A stretch of DNA of 64,000 nucleotides, from the NCBI GenBank assembly GCA_036785705.1, contig JAWUZG010000084.1, positions 8,755,501 through 8,819,500 on the forward strand, read 5' to 3'. The DNA comes from Acanthornis magna (lineage: Eukaryota > Chordata > Aves > Passeriformes > Acanthizidae). A model generated the notes under the pieces. That model saw nothing but the letters and a program-made list of their open reading frames with translations. It had not been told where the DNA came from and ran no database searches. The first letter of the stretch is position 1. Each line of letters starts with the position of its first letter. Shown here one piece after another: positions 52,014 to 64,000 of the stretch. Both the position numbers and the translations under genes were made by a program.

Positions 52014-55000
52014 GGTAAGAGAGAATATTCCCTAGTGCTGGAACAGTAGCACTACCATTGCTTTTGTTTGTCAATGCTAAATAGAGTTTACAAAGAGAAG
52101 GCAACCTCAGAGAGCATAACCGACAATAACTGGATTCCAGCTTGTGCATTTTCAGCAAGCTCTCTGCAAGGAGCTTTAACCTGTCTCCAAAAGGCAATAA
52201 ATGAAAGGTTCAGCTCTTAAAATTGGAGGTCAGTTACATACTTAATGATGAAGCGTATCTTTAAATCTATTTCTACTATTATTATCCTAGCAAAAAATTA
52301 ATTAACCAGGTCAGGGAGGCTATGAAGGCTAATGTGGAATGTAATTATTCCTGATCTTTAGACATGTACTTCACATAAAGAGATAGTCCTTATTCAGCTC
52401 ACCAGGTACCTCAATTGTCAGTAGTTAATCATGGATAAGGAGAGAGACTCATTGGTTCAATCTCTTAAGTTTTACTTATGATTCAAACGATTCCTATTCA
52501 AAGACAATTTAAACAGTTGTAATTTTATGTTACTATTCTTTTGTCTGTTTACTATCACAGCAATCACATTCACTCTATTTGAGTGAAACAGAAAATGTAA
52601 GAACATTTATATGAAAGTAGAACAGCATGAATGTATAGATTAAAACTAGAAAAAATACTATTAGGAATAATTTCTAGTGGGTGAATTAAAACAGAATACT
52701 TATGAGAGCAGAGGAAGCCAGTTTCTCTATGCAATGGAAATTGTACTGATTCAAACAGAAAACGAAATGCTCTGCAATGGCATTAAGCATAGTAAAGAGG
52801 AATAAGGTGAAGGGAAATGGACAAAAGCAGCTTGGATCATCTTTCACAATTATTCTTATCACAGATTTTTGCAGAAAAGTTCAACCATCACTGTCCCTTT
52901 TAGAGATTTCAGCCATGATTTAGGACTTGCCCTAATGAAACCTGCCCACAAGAGGAGGGAAGCCCTAAAAACTTTCATCCCTTAAATCGACACACACGCC
53001 CATTCTGAGAGGGAAATCCTGGAGCAACAGGCTCCAAGCATCAGTGGGATCCACCTCTTTTCCTCAGAGGGGCATGGTGGGGCTCAGAAGAATTCCCCAA
53101 GCCTCATTCTGAAAAGACTGAATTCTGGTAATGGGGCACAGAATTCACAGGGATTTCAGGACCTTTAGTTTGGAGCCATTCAAAGAATGTATGTCTTCCC
53201 TTCTTGCAATCTACCAAATTCCCCCTTTAACCAGATTTTTCACTTACTCCTAGAGATTTTCACTTTCATAGCACAGCCTAAGAGATGTTCTTGAAATAGC
53301 CGAATTTTTTTTCCCTATACTTCAGAATGAACATTTTTTATTTAATTTTTTTTTTTTTTTTAAAGTCTTAATCAACCTGGACACTGATCTGTGAGCTCTT
53401 ACTTGCCCCACATTATTTCCTCAGCCTTAATTTGCGCTGAAAGCAATGATTTCTCTGCACAGCTCTGCGGAATGAAGAACTTAATTTGGCGTACTAGATT
53501 TCCTCCCATCTTTGTGGACTCCTCTGTACAAGAGTGTTTATGAACATTATGAACATTTGAGCTGAAAAGTAACAATACACTGAATTTATTTGAAAATTTT
53601 CATTTAAGATTCTCAAAACATTACATTTGAATTGAGGAAAAGGAAACAATTTGCCAAATTTCTGATAATCAGAGGCAGGACTGAGAAGTCCAGATTCCTA
53701 CTCCCTTTAGCCAACAAAACTGTTTTCCCCAACACATACACCCTGAAGCTGCAGATGTAGAAAACACGAAATTATTATGCCGAACATTTAAAGACCTCTG
53801 TACTCTTGAAATACCTCTCTTGTCCCCATATCCTAAACCTAGGTAATGTAGATTTTTGCTCATAAATTGTTGACAAAGTTTTGAATGTGTAACAAGTTTG
53901 GAGTAAGGTGCTCCAGTAAATTGTCTCAAAACTGAAATAAAACAAACAAAAAACCTTTTCACCAATTAAATTAAGGTGTTAAAATTATTAAATAAACAGA
54001 TAATATACAGCACAATATAAATAATAAATACTAAGTAATGAAAATTCTCAGTAAATTAACCCACTAGTTGTCCAGAGGAAGTGTGTTTTATTTAATATAA
54101 ATTATTTTAACTTTCGTATGTGGTTGACATAAATCTTTTAAGCCCCATCTAAAGCAATTTCTAATTGTTTATGTGGTTAAACTGGGTTCACTCATGCACA
54201 GAAACTCTTGTTCAAGAATTAGCACTGCACCTGAGGAGATGACAGTCGATACACCGTGTGTCTCATGACGAAAGCCTCGCATCAGCAATGCCCCTCTCCT
54301 GCAGCCTGGAGAACACGCTGTTCTTGCTTTGAGTAGCTGTGCCATGAATAAGGCCCCTGCCCAGATGGAACTGGCACCTGTGCCACTCACATTTTGTAAT
54401 TTCTTCAAAAGGGGAGTGGCAGGGAAGGGTACTATTGTTTTCCCACACATACAAAGTGCAGGTAAGAGCCCACACCATTCCATGTAGGTAATCAGTGTTT
54501 CCTGGAAATTGTTGCTCAAGAGTTTCTTTAGACAAACCTTCTAAATAAAATCAAGTTATTGGGGACAGAGCTGCAAATTCTACCAAAAACTAAACTGAGG
54601 ATGTAAATATTTAATAGAAATTTTGTTTCCCTTTCAAGCCATAGCATGATTCACCTCATCTCACTTCAGATCTCTACACTAAAGGCACTGTTATGCAAAT
54701 CCTTCTTAGTTAATGGAGAGAAACAGCCATTTTATGGAACAATTTATCTGCTATATTTTAAATATCTACTTAAGGACAAGGCAAATTGCATCCTAAAAGT
54801 ATTCACTTTGCTTCTCTCTGCTCACTACAAGAACGATCTGGATAATTAATTGGGACAGAGTGTGCATTGCCGTTACCTATTTTTGATATGACGAATCTCA
54901 CCCAGAGTCACCAGTGTGACTTCAGTACAGGTATTGAAGTTTGGGAAGACGGTGGGAGAGGATCTGGGAGAACCAGCACAGCGCTGCTTCTCTCCCGTGC

Positions 55001-56999
55001 CTCCTGTTTTGCCTCCATCCCTGCTCTAGCCCTTAAGGAACCACACATCTCAAACTTCAACACTCACAACCAATTCTACAGCAGCAAAAGAACACTTCCA
55101 ACTGCAGAGGCAACTTAACAACTTCTGCCTGCCAAACCTGCCACAAAATTAAGACAGAGCAAATAAACAAAGCAGAACCACTTGGCTCACAAGCAAATGG
55201 ACTATGCAAGCTGGTGTTTAGCCTAGAAGACAATCTCCCAGGAAACTTTCTTTTAGTAATCTCCCTGTAAGACCATTGGATGTTTGAGTTGGCATCTGCC
55301 CAACATGCCTAGTGTTCCTTGGGCACTGAGATGCCCATTACCAATCTGGCTGACCAGCTGGGAGAAGAAACAGTCCTGACTGCCTCAAACACACTGATTA
55401 GAGTCATGTAAATGTAACAATCATGGATAAATAAGGAGGCCAAACTACTGAGAATATGGCATAAGAGTACTATATATTGGCAAGAATTTGGAAACAAATA
55501 CAGGGAAGGGTCACCAAGAAATAATTTAGCTCACACAAACAGGATAACCATTGAAACACTTCTTTGCATATACATCTAGGAAAGGATGGGAAAGAAAACT
55601 TGTGGAGGTTTCAGAACTGTGTAAGAGGAAAGACGGAAGTGAATGAGAAAATCAACCTGCAACCTATTCTAAAATGAATTCTAACACCACATTTCCCTGG
55701 AGACAGTGGAAGGGTAAAGCTACTGGAAAGTATTGGCTGAAGTGAAACATAAAGTACTTTTGAACTTTATATGACAGGGCAGACACTCCCCTGCAAAACA
55801 TACCTACAGTTCTCCAAAGAGAAACAAAAAAACACCTAGTCATAATTCCCGTTTTCTAATTTTTAAAGGAATTTTAAATACTAAATATTTCTCATACAGA
55901 TAACTGTTCTGTTTTGTAGACTTAGCTAGGTTTCAGTCTTAGCTTTTATGCCAAGATTTTTTTAATTTTACTCTTTGCTTTCTGAGCCAGACTTGCCAAG
56001 AACACTTAGAGAAGATGGTGCATTTTTTCCTTTCACTATTCTTATGTCTCTTCAATCCTTGATGTACACCCAATATGAACACGCAGTCTTCTAATAGGCA
56101 ACAACAATAATGGTGCTTTACAATTCAATTGTGCCTCTCATAAGAGGTATTAACACATCTATATTTGTTAAATAAACTCCTTAAAAGTGTAACTGAAACT
56201 TCATTGCAACATTTTCAAAAGCATTTACAAGCATTCCTTTGGGATGAGGGAAAGAAAAACTTCAGTTTTGGCATCTAGAAACATAGCAATCAGCTAATTA
56301 AGGAAAAGAAATGGATAGCCCAAGCTTACAAGAAATGATTGGCAGCACAATCATCTGTCAGACCAAATTGAAATATTTAAATCAGTGAAGAGGCCCATGG
56401 AAATGCTTTCAAAGTGGGAAGCAGAGAAGGTAATACAATCACATGCCAACAATGCCTCTACATCCATGTCACTCCCTACCCACATATACTTGCACAAAAT
56501 TAAACTACGTTCTGAGTACAAGTACAGATAATTAAATATCTCCAGAATACTTCCAGATCCACAAGGGTATAATTACTCCAAAGGCACCCGGAACACGTGT
56601 ACCTGTAGATCTTTGAACATGAGCAGACTGGTGCCAGGGACTTAGCACTGGTTCAAGTCTCAATTTTGCCTCTGTAGAACAAGGAATTCCACCACCGATG
56701 ATTGAGACTCTGCTTTTACTTCACACAATTCAAGTCAAACTGATTGCAGATTTCAGAATTATGACAAGATGGTGAGATTTAAAAATAGTTCATAACTTTC
56801 AGAAGAAAACTTTGCCTATTGAAGTTCTTTGCACCGAAAAAGATGTCTGACAATAATTTTCTAGCACACAAGAAACTCCCATTAAGAGCATCTCTACTGA
56901 CGCTTGTTAGTAAAGCATGTGGCTGCTTTATTTTAGACTCTTCCCTCTCCATAAATGGAACTTAAGTATAATCAGAAGAGAGCAATAAAATACACTGAC

Positions 57000-57068
57000 C
57001 TGAATTTGCTGCTGCAGTAGATTGATTTTGTGCTGCTGTTGCAGAAGTTGCTGCTGTTGTCTTGCAAT
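57000..57068 (-). CDS. SOX6: SOX6 coding exon: Q-box
   Basis: This is a 69-nt exon of exactly 23 codons, phase 0 at both ends. It translates to IARQQQQLLQQQHKINLLQQ followed by QIQ. The acceptor is tatttctaatag before ATTGCAAGA, and the donor is CAG followed by gtcagtgta. It continues the Q-box directly from the previous exon (RQQQEQ to IARQQQ), as in the SOX6 and SOX5 proteins known to me. The heptad-like LL and NLL leucines extend the coiled coil. Because both ends are in phase 0, skipping this exon would keep frame and remove 23 residues of the dimerisation region. That consequence is inferred from the phases; no isoform is visible in the sequence. It lies 3.5 kb downstream of the leucine-zipper exon and 43 kb upstream of the next one. 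Confidence 0.96.
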
Positions 57069-57279
57069 CTATTAGAAATAAAAATTCCATTAAATTAAAA
57101 CACTAATATTGAAATTTCAATACTATTGACCGAAAAACATAATATTTGTTATTCTTTATTATATTTTTATTAAGCATTTTTAATGGGGGGTATTTTAGAG
57201 GTAAATTTAGATGCAACATAAAAATCTAGTCAGCAAATAAGAAATATGTATTTTAAGCACTGAGGCCTTAACTCTGAAA

Positions 57280-57495
57280 AGCACAGAAACCCAGGTTTAT
57301 TTTTGTGCATGTGAATAATCTCGTCACTATTCAACAAAGCATTTAAGCCTGTGGTGATCTTTAACTATGATGCATTACTGTTAGCCGCAATGGGAATGAA
57401 ACACATGCTTAAAATTAAGTGCTTTTCTGAATGGGGATGGGATTACGCAGGTGCTTAAGGTTAAACACACATTTTCCTGCTTTGCTGAACTGGAG
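57280..57495. repeat. Old interspersed repeat with internal GTGCTTAAG-like units
   Basis: It contains CATGCTTAAAATTAAGTGCTT and, 36 bp on, GGTGCTTAAGGTTAAACACA, with GGGATTACGCAGG between them and TGCTTTGCTGAACTGGAGCC at the end. This layout matches a common ancient repeat of sauropsid genomes in which GTGCTTAA motifs recur. The internal repetition is directly visible; the family name is uncertain. Confidence 0.45.
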
Positions 57496-58792
57496 CCTTA
57501 GCTCGTGTTTATAGATGTTTCACTATTCAGCAGAAGCTCTAAGGGTAAGCTTCACAGACTTCCTTCACAATGAGCAGACATTACTGCTCTTGTGAATCTC
57601 AAAAATCGTCCTTGGAGCTACTTAGGGAAGCAGAGCCTTATTCTGCATGAAAACAGTACCTGGTGCTCAGTAATTCATCCTCAATACAATCCTATGAAAT
57701 ACGTAGACATTCTGACCATTGTTTGGTAGATTCAGTAAGGAATCTGAAAGGTAAAGGTTCACTCTATCCCTTCTAACGTAGATGGAGAAAAGCAAATGTT
57801 CAGGACAGGGAACACTAAAAAACTGGTGAGGATTTGCCACCGACACTCTATCTACCTCCCTGATTCCCACAAAATCAGCATGCTAGAGAGCACAAGGGAA
57901 ATTGGACCCTGCCCTCAGACCACAGAGCTGCTCCCTGCAATGGGTGATGTGGACGGCAGCCACAGGGGAGAAGCCACAAGCATCTGGGGGAACAACTGGA
58001 GTTCTTTAGAAGGGTAACTGTGCAGCAGACTGAAATGAGGACAAGATTTGTGTTTCCTGGAAATCCCAGCCTCAGCAATTCTGCTACCTTCATTTCTTAA
58101 GTATAATTTCCCCTCCTATAAATATTTATCTAGGGCAGATGAATCACATAAAACAGCAAGAAGTTGGTGACAAAGGTATTTTGGTCACTCAAATCCACTG
58201 TTTCGGTTTTGGCAAAAACCCTCCTGGTCTCCTTCCGCAACATCTTCTGAGCATACTTACTCTGTTATAAACAGAGAAAGCTAAGTAAAATGTTTTTATG
58301 ATAAAAAAATTACAGGAATGTATCAAGGTTGGTTTGGAAATAAACAATCACATAGCTTTAGTGAAAACTGTTCAGATTAACTCATAAGGAATTTGCAGTC
58401 ACATATTAACAGCCTGTAATTGTGCACACGGAGACCAAGACTGTCATTTCCTTAATCTCTCACTCTGTCACATGGAAATAACTCTGTACAATTTTTCAGT
58501 TAAAATTCACTTTTGTAAGAGAAACTGCCACAAAATTCATACGTATTTTAAGTCTTACACATGGCCTCAAGGAGACAAATTAAGGTGTACATGATTCTGG
58601 GGCCGGATGAAGGCAAAGGGCCACAAGAAAATGGAGTCAAGCAACTCTCACAAATCACAACACTGATGCTTGTAACAGGGCTCAAACGCCTTCTAGGAGC
58701 CTGGTGTTCAAATATTTCGAGATGAACCTCCCAGTCCAGTCAATAAAATATGGTGAGTGATGACGGAAGAGGCAGACTGTTGTGTGTGAATG

Positions 58793-58834
58793 AAAAAGGT
58801 AATTCAGAGTTTGAATTCAAAAAGGTAATTCAGA
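58793..58834 (+). repeat. Spaced 16-bp direct repeat
   Basis: AAAAAGGTAATTCAGA occurs at 58793-58808 and again at 58819-58834, 26 bp apart start to start. The intervening AATTC motif is partly repeated too. Confidence 0.9.
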
Positions 58835-60120
58835 CACAGCTCATGTGCCCAGGCAGCCCAGGGGCAGGTCCTAGGGCCTCAGGTGTCTGTTGTCAGCACA
58901 GTGGCCAGCAGTGGTGTCCATGCTTGGTGAAACAACCCTAATGGGGACTGTGCTATATAGAATATTAAAGCCTGAGGAGAACTGGAGTTACCAGTTTTAA
59001 TGAGTAACACACCACTTCTGACTCCATGTCAGAAATGAAGTGCTTGTAACTAAAGATGAGGTCTGTCAGGTTTATGTCCTCAGTGCCCCTCCTGCTAAAG
59101 ACTCAGCAAAGGTAAAAGATGATCACAATATGCAGCTTCACGGTGAAATGAGACAGAGCATGGTGCTGCATCATGGGCCATTCTTCCTCAGTGTTCCGTC
59201 ATTTTTTCTCAGTACCCTATGCCCAGACCTGTTTAGAGCTGCTGGTGACCTGGCTGCAGCTGAACATGCTAAACTCTAGCCAAGACAAGGAGGAGATTTC
59301 TGTTTACATGTGCAAAGGCACTGATCTGCCGGAGTTCAGACCACTGTACCTGCACCTACAATGCTGCACCATTTGAACAGGCACTTCCTGATGAAAAGAA
59401 ATATACTATGGAGCATCTAATCTTGATGGCTGCTCTCAGATGGAGCAGTACTGTGATAGAAAATGTACCCAAGACCCTGCAATGCAATTACCATAGCATC
59501 GTCTTGATGTATAGGCTTGACACAGTAAAGTAGGGTACACAAGCACCATGTGGCTCAAATTCTGAATTTTATTTGCCTATCGGTTGAGCTACATGCTCGC
59601 TTCATTGAGCATGACAACCTAGTTTTAAGTGTCATTTAATTTTCATTTTGAAATATAATTACAAAGTGTTCACTGTAAGATATCACTCGTCTGCAAATGT
59701 GTCAAGATTAATTTGTGCTAGCTTATTCACAAGTGTCAATAGTTAATTACTGTGTCATCTCTAGATGGCTAAATGACATTCTAACTTCTGATTTTTTACA
59801 GTGTTCCTTTATGTTATTTTCCATTAGGGGATGAGTCCATATTCCTACATGTGGGCAAATACCCAAGCACATAAAATACCAGACGTCACAACTCATTAAA
59901 ATCAACAGAGCATATATTGCTGTATATATCCTATAAAATATATTTAACTGAAAAGATAATTCTAGTAATAATGTCAGATTCCTAAAAACCACGCATTAAT
60001 TTGGATCTGTCTGATCTAATGCCTAGGGGACTAGTGCATGGGATCATTGTTTTTATACTTTTGTTCAGTGAGAAGAGGATAGCTTTTTGGACAACAGCAC
60101 ATTTAAAACACAAATAATCA

Positions 60121-60192
60121 AGGAAAAAACCCAACAAAAAATACAAAACAAAAAACCAAAACCCTTCACAACCTGAACAAACAAAGCAAACC
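60121..60192 (+). repeat. A/C-rich low-complexity tract
   Basis: About 70 nt are composed almost wholly of A and C, with AAAAAACC and ACAAAACA units, about 380 bp from the leucine-zipper exon. On the SOX6 sense strand it is a T/G-rich tract inside the intron after that exon's donor. Confidence 0.8.
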
Positions 60193-60549
60193 TTACTTAT
60201 GGAAGATATTTGAAGATTTCAGTATGCTTAAGTGTTTTTGTTTAATTATTTTCCTGTCAGAAAGAGAGTTAAATAATGGTTATGGTCTGGCTTATTCGTA
60301 ACTCTCAAAATTGCATCTCAGTGCAAGAAACAAGAACCGTGAAATCTATCAAATGCCATTTTTTCTAAGGTATTATTTAAACATCTACCCCTCCTTTTTT
60401 TTTTCTCAGGGTCCTACAATATTTCCCCTTTGTGGAAAAAAATATGTAACTTCTGAGGCTAAATAAGCTCTTTTAACAAAAAAACATGAAAGGAACGAAC
60501 ACCAGGCAGAACAGTGTTTACAATAAGCATTCTGCGTGAACCATCTTCA

Positions 60550-64000
<3,451 letters not shown>

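Noticed and set aside
59020..59400. Possible pseudogene or LTR remnant in the 3.5-kb intron
   Set aside because: Composition differs from the flanks, but no protein or repeat family was recognised.

Overview
The window looks like vertebrate nuclear DNA, most likely from a bird or another sauropsid. It is AT-rich, has very few long stop-free stretches, and has short exons bounded by canonical GT-AG splice sites. No L1, Alu or other young mammalian repeats are apparent. The recognisable interspersed repeats are old and degenerate: a MIR/CORE-SINE-like element, CR1/L3-like 3' tails, and a small palindromic element. There are no tRNA or rRNA genes, no CRISPR arrays, no bacterial operons and no complete intronless gene.

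The one gene I can identify is SOX6, a SoxD-group HMG-box transcription factor, on the minus strand and cut at both ends. Four internal coding exons are present, in transcription order 60746-60574, 57068-57000, 13742-13622 and 5399-5320. Together they are 443 nt with consistent reading phases. They encode the leucine zipper, the glutamine-rich Q-box and the following Pro/Ala-rich linker. The first exons (N-terminus) lie above 64000. The rest of the linker, the HMG box and the C-terminus lie below position 1. The introns are at least 3.3 kb (upstream, incomplete), 3.5 kb, 43.3 kb and 8.2 kb, followed by at least 5.3 kb of incomplete downstream intron.

The most interesting observation is a predicted 99-nt exon at 8339-8437 in the 8.2-kb intron. 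It has an AG acceptor, a strong gtaagt donor, an open frame, and the exact phase (1-1) needed to insert 33 residues between the third and fourth SOX6 exons. I do not recognise it from any SOX6 isoform I can recall. The next is an isolated CpG island at about 22626-22895 inside the 43-kb intron, carrying an inverted SOX-dimer motif and a GATA motif. It is a candidate internal or antisense promoter or enhancer. Other candidate regulatory stretches, judged by CpG retention or motif clustering, lie at 10338-10660, 29160-29460, 30541-30960 and 32221-32400. A tandem NAGNAG acceptor precedes the third exon and could add one glutamine.

Most of the remaining sequence is intron. It holds low-complexity tracts, several perfect inverted repeats, a few old repeats, and much sequence in which I see nothing definite. 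Almost all stop-free stretches appear to be chance. The region 37640-38384, open on both strands, is the only non-SOX6 one worth testing.
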